A stretch of DNA of 64,000 bases from Epiperipatus broadwayi (Eukaryota > Onychophora > Udeonychophora > Euonychophora > Peripatidae): the NCBI GenBank assembly GCA_028023455.1, contig JAQFVV010006711.1, positions 374,001-438,000 on the forward strand, in the 5' to 3' direction. Position 1 is the stretch's first letter, and each line of letters opens with the position of its first letter. Of this stretch, positions 13,372-26,411 are shown piece by piece. Below the pieces are notes generated by a model. It was not told the origin of the DNA. It made no database searches and worked only from the letters and a program-made list of their open reading frames with translations. Made by a program: the position numbers and the translations under genes.

Positions 13372-13467
13372 CTTTTTTTTTTTATATGTCAAAGCGTTGA
13401 CCGGGAAGCAAACCCGGGCCAGCTGTTTGGAAGGCAGCTATGTTAATTGCTAGGCCACCAATGCTTG
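13372..13467 (-). mobile_element. tRNA-Gly(UCC)-derived retroposon, copy 1
   Basis: The minus strand from 13464 to 13394 reads as a tRNA-Gly with anticodon loop CTTCCAA (anticodon UCC). It keeps the T arm CCGGG/CCCGG and a 7-bp acceptor stem (GCATTGG with TCAACGC, one A:C mismatch). The D arm is damaged (GCAATT where GTGGTT is usual), the anticodon stem has one mismatch, and the T loop is TTTGCTT. The tRNA part is followed by TTTGACATAT and a run of A, the same 3' tail as the copy at 40507-40602. A shared non-tRNA tail plus poly(A) argues for retroposition of a defined transcript, not a working tRNA gene. It lies in a Spire intron, antisense. Confidence 0.8.
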
Positions 13468-13931
13468 TCTTTGTATACAGGAAAAAAAATATTGGTAAAA
13501 TTCAGCTACTATCCTAGCAACTTATTATTTATTACAATACATAAATGTTTTACAATTGGCCTCTTATTAAATATTTTTGGTGCTATCTGAAAAATGACCA
13601 GATAGTTGTGAAATATATTTTGAAATACAAGTAGGATTATGTTGGCAGTTGTATTTGTAGCACTTCTAAATTCAGTTTGGAAAATGTAATGCTTTTTCTG
13701 GTGGATGTTCTGATTTTCAAATAGTTTTAATAATTAAAAAATGGGAAAAATATATTAACTCTTTCCTTTTTTTTTTTTTAATGCATTTAAAATAATATAT
13801 AAAATTAATGAACTAATTGTTTCAATTTATTTAGCCATCTTGCAATCAGTTTGTTTTTGAAATATATGTTTATATCCTTATGTGATTGTGTGCTGGAATA
13901 TATATATATCAAATGAAATAAATATAATAAT

Positions 13932-14056
13932 CAAAATATTCTAGAATAAATACTAGAAAATTCCATATGTCTGTATAAAATACAACTATAGTATAGATTT
14001 TATTTGTATTTTACATAGGCATATGGAATTTTTTACTATTTATTCTAGAATATTTT
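13932..14056. repeat. hairpin element with ~53-bp arms
   Basis: The left arm 13932-13985 and right arm about 14004-14056 are near-perfect reverse complements, sharing AATATTCTAGAATAAATA and, on the inner side, TTCCATATG. The loop is about 20 bp. It looks like a foldback MITE or a recent palindrome; it encodes nothing. Confidence 0.75.
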
Positions 14057-14063
14057 AATTATA

Positions 14064-14312
14064 TATATATAATTATTGAAGAGATATATACAATTTATAC
14101 TCAAGTTAGAAGATTTTATAATCTAATGTTACAGTATTAATAAAAAAAATCAACTAATTTCATTGTGACACATTTTTGCCTCTATCTTCATCAGGTATTC
14201 CGGAAAAGATTAACTCTCATTAACATTTCAACATTATTCTTATTTCAATATATGTGATTATAAAGTGTTCTGGGTATAAGAAGTGTTTACACCTCTTCAA
14301 TAATTATATATT
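14064..14312. repeat. 250-bp element with 20-bp terminal inverted repeats
   Basis: AATTATTGAAGAG at 14071-14083 is matched by CTCTTCAATAATT at 14293-14305, with an A+T extension outward on both sides. The interior is non-coding and ends 75 bp before a Spire exon. It is probably a MITE. Confidence 0.5.
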
Positions 14313-14386
14313 TTAAAGCATCAGTAATTTATTATTTTATATAAATATTAAAATCATGTCAATGTTTTTTTGTTTTTTTTAAAAAG

Positions 14387-14548
14387 GCAAGATTATGGAT
14401 GCAAGTAATTAGAGATTTACGTCAAGGAGTAAAACTAAAAAAAGTGCATATTGAATCCAATCTTGCACCAATAGAATATGAACTGACACCATATGAAATA
14501 CTTATGGATGATATTAGATCAAGGCGTTACAAGTTAAACAAAATTATG
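14387..14548 (+). CDS. Spire homologue, exon with first WH2 repeat
   Basis: A 162-bp exon of 54 codons, phase 0 at both ends. The acceptor is AAAAAG after a T-rich tract and the donor GTAAGT. Residues 1-12 ([12 protein letters not shown]) and 13-20 (QGVKLKKV) match the invariant ARxWVQVMRDLRNGVKLKKV block of Spire. Residues 31-40 ([10 protein letters not shown]) and 41-54 ([14 protein letters not shown]) form the first WH2 actin-binding repeat, with its amphipathic helix and the LKKV-like element LNKI. In Spire the WH2 repeats line up actin monomers to seed a filament. Identity to other Spire proteins is high throughout, and there are no stops or indels, so the gene looks functional. The following intron is about 39.3 kb. 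Confidence 0.96.
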
Positions 14549-17500
14549 GTAAGTTAGTTTTATTTCGGTAAACAAATTGAACAAAATTTTAAATCCTATT
14601 TTAAAATAGTTATAGTTATTTATATATATGTACATATTTTGATGAACTATCATGTAGATAAATTTCTGCAAAATTTGCACTAATTTATATATATATATAT
14701 TATATGAAGGGAAAAATTATTATTTATGTTTAATAGAATGCTGTTATTGATCTGTTTGATTAGAGTGGCACCTAATGAATCCTGATAATTCTATTATGTT
14801 AATGTAAATTATTATGATATGAATAAAATGTTTAAATAATAAAGAATTTTTAAATAAAAACAAAACGTACTGCTTATGGATATAATGCAAGCAAGTGGCT
14901 ATGTTTTCTGCCTAAAGACAAATTATTGTAGTATGTTGAAAGGGTTGGTAGTCAATAATAAATTATCATGAATGGTAGGTGTTATTTGTAGGATGCATAA
15001 GACTGATGTATATATTTTAATTAGAAAGTTCATAATAACTTTATGAATATTTATTGTTTAATGATTTTTGCTTATTTAGAACAGTAAAAAAAAGAAGAAG
15101 TGATAATTGTAGCAAATATATAAATTATTTTTCACATATTTATTTTGTTTACAAATCTTGTTTATTGTACAAATCAAATTTTCCCCCACAGCCATATATT
15201 TCTATATATTAGCATGCAGTTCCATCTCTATTTGATCATATCCTATGACATTTTCAAAATCTACTTTTTTGTCTGATTACTTTAATTTTATTTTAATAAG
15301 TAAATTAAAATGAAATTAAGTGGTGAAAAAGAATAGACCTTGAAGATGACCATAAAATATGTACATGGAACTGTATTTTGATATTTATATGGGTGTGGAA
15401 GAAAACTTGGTTCATACAATAAAACAAATTTGTACAGAAAATGAGTATGTAGAAGATAGGTTATTTATTGGAATTAATGGACAAATATATATATAAAAAA
15501 AAGAAATATATGTTATTTATTTAAGTATAATAAACAATAATTATAAATCATATTTTACTTAAAAGATGATTATGAATGTAGATTAATTATCATATTGTAT
15601 GTAATTCTGAATTTGAGTATGCATTACTAAATGTTATATATTTTTTACATGTAGGTTGTATAAGTGCAAATATACTATGAATAAAAAGAGTAATCAGTTT
15701 ACATTTGCATTTAGTATATGATTCTGAGCTTCAATATTTGTTACCAAAGTTCTAAATGGTTCGTTTGCACAAAAGGTATACAAGTGCAAGTAAAATACAG
15801 CAGCAAAATGAGTAAATGTAACTGAACAAAAATATGATACCCAAGTAAATAGACTATAAATATGGGTTTATTTGGGTATTGTAAGGTAGGAAATATTTTT
15901 TTAAAGCAGCACAGAATAATCTTATGAAGGTAAGCAGCTGCTTTCAGACCTTTTTTAGATAACAGGAATATTGTATCCAGTTTACAGTGATATACAAGTT
16001 CTATAAAAAAAAAAAAAAGGACCATTCACATCTAGATAGGATAGTTGAAATTGTTATTATTATATAGTTTTGTTCCATTAGCTTAAAGTGCTTTACTATG
16101 TATTTTTTTTTCTTATTAGTTCTCCTCTGATCAATCTTATTATAGTTTATGATTATTTTCTTTTTGGTTCTCTTTATCAATATTTTTTTAATACTTTTTG
16201 GTATGAACATTTTCTCAAAGGTTAAATAGTTTATTTACTCTTCAACAGAGAACCCAGAAATCATGTACACTGGATTTTTAAACATACAGAAAACATTTGT
16301 AGTCTTTTTAGTTTTCATTTCATATCTACTAATTTGCTAATCATTTTTTTAAATGCTTTTTTTAAAAAAAAATTGCTAAATTTTGAGTGACTACGTTCTA
16401 TCTAGATTTCTTTTTTTAATTTGATTGCTGTTGCTTCTGTCTTTGGATTTGAAGCTAAAAGTTTATTGTGTGCAAAAAATCTGAAGATTTATAGAGCTTT
16501 TACAGCAGATAGCCATAAATAATTATAGATTATGAAATTATTACCAGTCACTTATTTTATTTTCTACTATTCAGAAGCTAAATAATTAACAATTTGATAC
16601 TTTCTTTTTGTATATACATGGAAGTCTATTCTTGAGATGAAATGGAAGACTTCTAACAAGAAAACTGGTAAAACAGTGTTAACCTATCATAGTTTTATTT
16701 TTCTATGATTGATAATTTTAACCTATCATAGTTAAGATGAAAAATGTATATATAGAGAATTCTCAATAGATAACACAGTCATTTTTACTAAGCATCTATT
16801 ATGAATTGGATATTGTAAATTCAAAATTTATCAAATATAATGGTACTTTATTTGAATATTTTTGTCAACTTTTTTTTAAGTGAAATTTGCAAAGATTATT
16901 TTTGTAGGTATGATGTAATATAATTTGAAATGTAATATTTTATTTCTTTAAAGAAAAATGACAACTAGGTAAGTATTACTATGTTTTTATTGGTTTAGAG
17001 GTGGTTTATAAGAATGTAACAAAAATAAATTGTGTCATTTTTTTCTGGCACCAGAAAAAGTTAGAACAACTTAAAGCAGATGTTTTATGATTTGCATACA
17101 AATTGTTTAAGCTAAAGGTAGTTGGTTTGATTGTGGCTAGGATGAATTATTTTATTTATAGAAAGAATTCTAGTGCTGTTTGAAATATTTTTCATATTTA
17201 TTGTTATCTTATAATGTTTTTTGAAATAATAATACAAGAAAACTGAACTAATTTTCAATGTTAAAAAAAGAGAAATTGTAGTATTTGGTACATTATAATT
17301 TTTGTGAGATTAAAAAATAAATAAGGCAAAACAAAAAGAAGAAAAATTTGTTCTTTTTAACAAGAAACTAGTGTTTGTTTATAAAAGTACTTAAATTTAA
17401 AATAAAATATTAGAACTGAGGTTTGATTTAATTTCTATTTTAGCCAAGTATTTGCTCAAAGAATTTTATAATAAGGATTTCAAAATTGTTTTCTAAGAAG

Positions 17501-20070
17501 GTGAAATTTTTGCATCTACTTTATTTTTTGTATTCTGTAGTTATTGTAGAGTAAAATACTCAAAATTTAAATCTTTTGTGAAAATAAAGATTTTTTTTTG
17601 TGTACCTTTTGATAACTTTAATATTATTGATATGTATTTGCAAATATAAAATATCACTTTCTGTTTTATGATGATATCAATTAGCCTTTATACATTATAA
17701 TCAGTATTTTTAAAATTATAAAACAGTCATAATAATTATAATATATCTTTTAAATTTTATTCTTACTTTTGTAAAATTTGAACAACTTTGAAATCAACAA
17801 AACTGAAATCTCCACCATTATTGATTGAGTGAGAAATTGCAAAAAGAAAATATTTCATTGAGTTTCGAAAATGAAAAATATTAACTAGATTTTCTTTTTC
17901 AAATTATAAAATGGATTTATGTTTCTGAAATTATTAGTTTTGGACAGCTTTGTAAATGATAATTAACTGTCACCAAAGATAAGCGAGTGATTTTGCAGTA
18001 AATTATCAAATATTTATTTCAGTATTGCAACAATAAAATTTCAATGGCAGTTGTATTTAGTAATAATATCATTTGCAAAACTAAAATTCAGAATGATTTA
18101 CATACTTTCTTGCTTCCTTTTATTTTTTTTTATTATTTGTTAAGTTTTTTTTTTTTTCATATTTAACAAATATGTTTTTTTTAAAAAAATGTTAATCACT
18201 TCTGTTTTTAATCATGTTATTCACATATGTTTAATATATCAAAAACATTTACTTGGAAAGGCCCATAATTTTGTTTTGTTAAAACACAGTTATTTTTTCC
18301 CCAGACATGAGATCCACTTATTTTTTTTTTGCACTGAACCTTGCGAAAAAATAGAGTCATGCAATTTTTAACTATCACCAAAGATAATCTACTATTGTTG
18401 CTTAGTCCTAATACAGAATTACCTTATTGCTTCAAGATGTAGGGCAGAATTTATATTCTAAATTAAAAATATATAACATACAGATGTATATGAAAGTAGA
18501 CGTTTTTTTTCGTGATTAATTATAGATATTTATTTTTATCGTAATTTTATTTCCTTATTACTAATGCTGACTTTTAAATAACTATATAATCAAAACAAGT
18601 TTTTGAATTGTTATGCATATTTAAGATTTTTCTTTTGTTGAAGAATGTCTTTTTTGACAATGAAAGATATTAGCTTTTTTTTTGCTAACTTGAAATACAT
18701 CCATTTATAAGAAAAAAATTATTATTATATATATTTGTATTTATTGTTTTTTTTATATATAGTTAATTTGAATACAATGGAAAATGAAGAAATCTATAGA
18801 TTAACTGTTAAACAATATTTTTGTTTTATAAAGTAGGTGTTGAATATAATACATTAGTGATTAAGTGTACGTATATCAAATAATTATGTGTGTGTGTTTA
18901 TACATAACACAAACATTTGTAATAAGAACAGATAATAAAGATATATATGAATACTTAAAAAGAGACTTCAAAATTTTAGTCTGAAATTGATTTTTTTTAG
19001 ATATTTAATAATATTTCTAAATATTATGAAAATACTATAGGTCTAATCCATTCTTTCATAAGCACTTCAATTCAATAAGATATATGAAGCATGCATCATA
19101 AATTAATTAGATTAAGCAATTATCACAGAGTTAAGATTTAAAAAAATACTACAAATTTAATTAAAATATATTAAGTAAAAAAAAACCTCATAATATTAAC
19201 AAAATAAAATAATAATCATAAAAAAAGGTGTGATTAAAATCATTTTCAGACCATTTATGTAGAAAAAATAAAACTTGAACATTTAAAAATTTTTGTTATT
19301 CATTTTTCAATATTGTCATAACATAAATTTTAACCAACTCTTTCTTGTCTCCTCAGATATAATACATAATTTTTTTTTGGTAATTTACTTATTCATTTTC
19401 ATAGTGATTATGCTTTTCAAAATATATTCTGGTCATCTCTGAATAAAATTTTAGGCATTACAATCTACAGACTTAAACTTATTTTCACTGATGTATTCTT
19501 AAAAATAAAAGCCAGGTTTTTTAATTATATCTTTTTTGTGACTTATTAATGCTTTTAACAAGATCTTCTATAATAAATTATTCCAAGATGAAAATATACA
19601 TGTTAAGAAAGAATAAAGACTCAGTGATAGTAGACTTACCTTGAAAACTTGTTTTAAAAAAATGCAGATATGACTCTCGACTGATTTAAAACTATAAACA
19701 AAACAAATGAGAGTTTTGCATGTTAAATTATTTATTAATTAATTATATCAGACTTCAAGTAACTTGTCATTCTTGGTACACAACCATCACATGCTCTCTC
19801 AAGTAACTAACAGTTCTATTATTTTTATTATCAAGTAATTATTTTAACAGTATTTACTTTTTATAAGTTGATGTCTTAGAATAACAACAATAGAGCCATT
19901 AAAGATAAAAACTTTTTTATCTGATAATTATTAATCCATCTTATTAAAAACCATGTTATTAAGAAATAACTTCAAAGACAATATTATGAGTATAGAAAGA
20001 ATTTAAACCTTTAGAAAATTTCTAATTCTGCAATCATTTCATATTTATTTAAAATTTACCAATTATTTTC
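14549..20070 (+). other. Spire intron, no further feature
   Basis: Start of the 39.3-kb intron. It holds A+T-rich sequence with homopolymers and (TA) runs. I found no open frame with family resemblance, no tRNA fold and no clear transposon end. Confidence 0.6.
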
Positions 20071-20350
20071 TATCATAAGCATTTTACCAGAGAAAATATT
20101 ATTTTTTTGGTTTAAACTTTCAGTATAGCTGAATATACTTTTGGCTTAGTTGATCAAATTTATAGTGCTCAAATTCAGCAGCTAAAGTTTGTGATGAGTT
20201 TACAATATGAATGCAGCAGGCATTATGCAAATTTATAAATTTACATGTAAATTTATAAATTTACATGCCAAAGCATGCTCAGCTACATACTGAAAGTTTA
20301 AAACAAAAAAAAATATTTTTTTCACTGTGAGTAGGTAAATGCTTATGATA
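20071..20350. repeat. 280-bp element with ~62-bp terminal inverted repeats
   Basis: TATCATAAGCATTTTACC at 20071 and onward to AACTTTCAGTATAGCTGA (ending 20132) is matched in reverse complement at 20279-20350 (TCAGCTACATACTGAAAGTT ... GTAAATGCTTATGATA). The interior of about 150 bp includes two tandem copies of the self-complementary AATTTATAAATTTACATG. It is consistent with a MITE; no transposase. Confidence 0.75.
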
Positions 20351-23300
20351 GAATTACAATATAACAAAAGAAAAGAAGTAAATATTTGTAAAAATTATTT
20401 TCAATTAAATGACCTAAATAGTAAAATTGAATATTTGTGTACTATGCTTGCTAATTTAGTTATTATGCTATGTATTTAACTTAATTTTTATTTTATTTTC
20501 AATACTTATTTTTCACTTGCAATAATTAAACTAATAAATATATTATTATGTGAGTGCACACTTATTAATAGATTTATTAACTTAATCATCATGATTTAGT
20601 TTATTTAGTAATGATTTTTAAAGTTTATTGAAATATGCATTTAATATTTTTACATTTTTTTCTGACAATCAAATGAATTCAGTTTACAAGTATTAAAGAT
20701 TTTACTTCTTTTAAAATTAATTTATAGTCTATATTTTTATTGAAACCATAGATTTATTTGTAATAAAATTTTAATGCTAAATATATAATAGTATGGTTTA
20801 ATTATTAAAAAATAAATTATCACTAAATCAGATTTTTTTTTTTTTGACTCCAGTGTTCTTAGCTAAAAAACTATTCCTGACCTCAGACCATTCAACATTT
20901 GTGTGTATATATTTATTTATGTAAAGAAATTCCATTCTATTTATTTATACATTTTTATATTTGTAATTTTATGCAAATAAAAGTGCACAAATGTATTGAA
21001 AATATTAATAAAGTAATAGTAATTTCACAGTCAAAATCTTTATGCATAAATTTTTACCATCATAATGGTTTTTACTACAGTTCTCTTATAATACTTCTCG
21101 TCTCAGATTTGTCTTTTTTTTTTTTTAAAAAAAACAAAACTAATTTTTTGATCAAATATCAAAATCTAGTTGTTTTATACCCATTTACTTCTTTTTTACA
21201 TATCTACATTTCAAAAGACTTTGATGTCTTATTTTTATATTCTAGAACTGTTTTTTTCCTCAAGTTTAATTTAATTAACATATAACATAATTGTTATATT
21301 TATTAAAATATTATTTAGCTTTTATTTATTATAAATTTTTTTCTTTTATATTAATTATCTAAATTCTCCAAATAATTCTGAAACCATTTCTATCATCCAC
21401 GTATTTACATAATCAACAAAAAAAGATCTATGCCAATTCATGTAATGATCTGTGGAAGTTGTTTGAAAATTTTCATGCTGATGCTTAAAACTGCAAATAA
21501 TAGCAAATCTTATATTTAGCTTATATATGCATACATACCTTATATCTCTAGAGATTGTTTTTATCACTACATTTATTTCATTGTGTATTGAACAATTGCT
21601 TGAATTAGAATAAAATTTGATTTAAAAATGTTATGTTTGTAAATTACAAATACAGTATTGTAAATTATCTGTATATTTACTTCAGACATATAGGTGTTGT
21701 GTTAGTTTAGGATTATTTGCTTATTTTTGGAACACTGGTTTGAAATAAAATTAGTATTTATTAAAAAATACATTATCTGTAAATTCATTTTAACTAAATA
21801 CATACCTTATATTATAATTTAATTTTAAAATTATACACATTGAGATATCAGGTAAAACAATTAATTTGAAAATAGAATAATAAATGTTATGACAATACTA
21901 ATTGAGAAAGATAGAAACTGGAAGAGAACATATTTTCATACATGTGTACTCAAATCAAAATGAGTGTATATTAATGTTCAGCCCCCCCCCCTCTTACACT
22001 ATAAAAAAAAGATACATTTTTATTTTGTAATATGAATCAAGCATTTCATATATTCTTTTAAAAATTTGACAAAACTTTGCAAACATTTTAAACAAAAATT
22101 TTATTGATAATTTGCATCACTAATATCATTTGTGTAAATACTTTCACCATGCAACTGACTGAGTAGCATGTTGGTTGAATGAATACGTGAGTTGAGAAAA
22201 TGATTGTCCAAGAGATAATTTATAATGCTGATCATACAGGCAAATATATATAAAATTTATGAAATTAAATTAGAAATTTATAAATTTGAAATTTCTTTCA
22301 AAGTATGAATTACTGGAATTGCAAATGTTGAAAGTGTAATTATAGCAGAGCAAATGCATTGTATATGTTTATATGAAGACATTGCCTAATGACTAGTTAG
22401 AAACATTGCAGTTATTATTTCAAGCTCCAGATTAGTTGGAAAAATTTACAATATGATTTACTCTGGAAAATTACTGTTATCTATTTTGATAGCCAATCTG
22501 AACAAATTCATTATAAATAATATGATCATTTACTAAATTGTCATTTTCCTAATTCACACTATTTTAAATATTAAAGTACTTGCAAATGTCATTGCAAGAG
22601 ATATTTTGGCATTTTACAGATCATAATGACACACATTAAATTTTACAATCAGACAAGTCATGTTATGTAAACTTATTGTAAAATTATTGAACCAATGTGG
22701 TTGCATCTGATAAGAAGTTGATATTTTCAATACCATTTGGTTTACCATATTTATTAAAGTAGAACAGTTTTGGGCTTTATAGAAACTACATGATATAATT
22801 TCTGAAAAATTACTTGCTGCTATAGCCAATGTTATAAGATTTCTCTTTTTTTTTTTTTGAGATTTATATGCATAGAATACCTATTGAAGTGCATATATAT
22901 AAATAAGAGTATACTTAAAAAAAATTTAAATAATTAAATATAATTATTTTATTACATAGATGTTTCATATTTATGCCAATAACTGAAAATTCTGCTTTTA
23001 GATTTTATTCATTCATTTTTCGTGATTCTATTTATATAGTTGATTGATAGTTTTACCATAATATTTCTCAAGTTTGAAAGTATTTTTTAAAATTTAATGC
23101 TCATCAGTATTAATATAATTTGAAGTCATTTCCCATTCAGCTAAATGATTTGTAATATGATTAATTCAAAATGATCTTAAAATCATCTAATAAAAAAAAC
23201 AAAAAATGAAGAAATATAATTTAATTTAATTTTTTTTTAATGAAATTTTTAATAAATGCTTATTTTTCTATAACAATATTTACAAAAATTATTTTTCTTA

Positions 23301-25804
23301 TCTTTAAATAGTTTAAACTTTTTTTTTTTTTTAAAAAAAAAAAAACAACTAGCAAATTATTAAAAACAAGTAATTTGTGATAATCTGTGACTGATAATTA
23401 GATAATTATAAAAATTATTACCTTAACATTATTATAAAATTTTTAGCAGTATGACAGAAAATATTGCAAAACAGTACTAATTAGCAATGAAATAAAATGT
23501 TATAATTAAGTTCATAGAATTTACATTTTTTTTAGCAATTTTCATTTATAATAATAATTTTTTTAATGAGGTTACAATTAATATTCTATAGAAGAAATTT
23601 TCAGCTGTTAGGAAAGCGATTAGTGACAGTATAATTTTATATAAAAAAAACTTACTTTTTTTTTAATTTTTAGCATTTTAAAATCATTAAAAAAAATTAA
23701 CAATTAAAAAAAAAAGTCAGCCATGAAAAATGATACATATTTTATAAATTCATTTTTTTTCTAGTGATCTTTATAATTAATTTGATTATAGATTTGGATA
23801 AGATTTATAATTAATTTTTTTTAATTGTTTGTTTTATTAATAAAATTAATAGCTTAGTGATATTTAGCATAAAGTATTGGTGCATGCACATCATTTAATG
23901 ATTCAATAAATTATTATGAAAATTTTTTAGCCTTGAGTAGGTAAGTGAATGGAATAGCTTTCTGGCTATGTTCAATATATTCTGAATCAATTCTTGAAAG
24001 AAAAAAGAGAAAAAACAAGTATATATATATAATTTGAGTTGGAATTGTTGTCTTTACTATGACAAAATATTTTTCTATTATTTCATTAGCAAAATCATAA
24101 GATGAAATAAATAAATTATTATATTAAATTAATAAATAAATTTAATAAGAATTTTAACATGCTGAAATTTATAACAAAAATAAATTAAATTTTAAAAAAT
24201 TTCAGTTGCCTGTTTTCTGCACATTCCTGTTATGTATTGTTCTCCATATTAATGCTTATATCTTATTTGATTAGAAAAATAAATTTCTTAACTAAGAATC
24301 TCACCAAAAGACTATATTAAAGAAATTACCAATAATTTCAAAAATGATGAAATTTACAATAAAATAAAAACAAAACAGTTTTTCATCTTTAACTTGCAAG
24401 TGCTGTGTGAATTCACTTATTCCAAACTAAATATGTAGGCTTTTTTTTTTATGTTGCAAATGGCTGTCTTATCTTCAATTTTTTGATAGTATAAATTTGT
24501 ATTTTATATTTTGAAACTTTAACATACACTTATTCTTGAGTAATATATTGATTATAGTTTTTGTTTTTACTGAATTTTAGATTGAATTTTACATCTCTTT
24601 AGCAAATATTTATAAAAAAAGTATGAATCTTTTTATTATCATTTTTTTTTTTTGCCTTTATAATATTTGATTTGATCTCATTTTTATTGTTTTTAAACTA
24701 ATAATTATATTGGATAACAAAAATTTAAGATAATGATAAAAATTGATTATAATCATATTAAATGTAATGTTATTTTACATAATGGGAAAAACTTGTTCAA
24801 TTACTTTTAGATATTATGTTGAAATTTTTATAAATAAACAGAATGCTTTTAAATTGATTATCAAGAATCAATATCAACTTGAAAATACTTAATGATAATG
24901 TTGTAACTCAAAATTAATCAAATTTTTTAAAGTATCGTCTTGAGTATTTTTATTATTTTTTAAAATATAACATTAATAGTGTAACTTACTGGGCTTAAAT
25001 TTTTTTTCTGTTGTTTGTATCATTTTCTATTGCAAAAAGGTACTTTGTATATTAAATCTGTTTCTCTGAAAAAAACTTTGTACATATATTGGATGTAAAG
25101 TATAAGAGAAATGAAATCACTTTAAAAATAAAACTGTAAGCATATGTATATATGTGTGTGTTGATAACCATGGCAGTATTTAGATATATAAGTGGCATTA
25201 CTCATAAATCATATATTTTGCATACATGTGTCCAAAATTTTAAATATGGCATTAAAATGACTATTTTGAATTGTCATTGATGTTTTTTTGGGAAATATTT
25301 TCTTTATAAACCATTTAATACAAATAAATAATTTGTTCTAGTATAGAAATACCTATAAGTAGAAAGAATTCTAGATAATTGATAAATAAACAAAAACTAG
25401 AAAAGAAATCTATAAGTATTCTTAGACAACAAATAGATATTAATAAATCACACATACTTTTCAAAAATATTTATAGTATTCAATTATCAATCATTTATTG
25501 AAAATTGTAATTATTTAAAGATTTTGAATATTAGTATTATTAAATTTTTTTTTTATTCATTATAGAAAATGATTTGAATGTAGTTGTTAACAGCTGGCAA
25601 TAATAACTTTTATGTCATTTGAATTATTTATTAATATTCTGAGCTCTTACATATTTTTTTATTACTACATCAAGATTATAATCAAAACTAATGGTGTTTA
25701 GGTAAAATAATACTGACTAATGAAAAGAAAGTTCAGTAAACAGTGCACATTAATATGTATCTTGATTGTTTTTAGTATTCGATATGCTACTTTGTAATCT
25801 ACAG
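20351..25804 (+). other. Spire intron, no further feature
   Basis: A+T-rich, repeat-poor to the eye. A poly-C run of about ten bases is at 21981. Short open stretches on either strand resemble nothing. Confidence 0.55.
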
Positions 25805-26411
25805 ATGCCCAGGAGCTTTTACTTGGGTTACTACAATTACTTAGATTCAACGAAGAATGGATATCTCAGATTTATCATACCAATCTTCATTTGACAGAAG
25901 AACCAAAAAATAGGTGATATGCTTTTATTTATATATATAATTTTTATTTTAAGAATCATTCTGTGAGGAAATAGGAAAGATAGAAATTTATTTTTCTAGT
26001 AAAACTGATGAATATTTAAAAAGAAATACAATAAGATATAAACAAATAAAAATAAAAAGATTTTTTGTAAAAAAAAAAAAAAGAGAGAGAGAGAATGAAT
26101 CAAAGATTTTGTTATTTAAATTTTTATTGCTTTGAATTTTCTTAACTATACTCATTATAAAGTAAAATGTCATTAGTTATATTTTTCTTATTTCCATAAT
26201 AATGATATTTTGCTGAAAAAAAAATTAATCCAATCTTATTTTTTCTTGCAAATACTTAATTTATCTTTTGCTTATTTTTAATTTTTTTTTTTTACATTTG
26301 TGTTCAATATTCTTTTTATTTTTTAATTTTTTTTTATCATTATTGTTATTGATCTATTCTAAATCACTTGCAGAGGGGCTGTTACCCTAGAGTAAAATTG
26401 TTAAATATTAA
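25805..26411 (+). other. two exon-like segments of unknown origin
   Basis: The segment 25805-25913 is flanked by CTACAG and GTGATA and is open in a frame reading AQELLLGLLQLLRF, then NEEWISQIYHTNLHLTEEPKN, which looks protein-like (mixed, amphipathic, few low-complexity residues). A second segment, 26376-26411, follows an AG and ends in AAG/GTAATA; it continues the same frame as GCYPRVKLLNIK. I do not recognise the protein. It cannot be a constitutive Spire exon, because 109 bp would shift the Spire frame, and the two flanking Spire exons already join in phase 0. It could be part of a nested gene, an alternative exon or a retropseudogene fragment. Confidence 0.3.
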
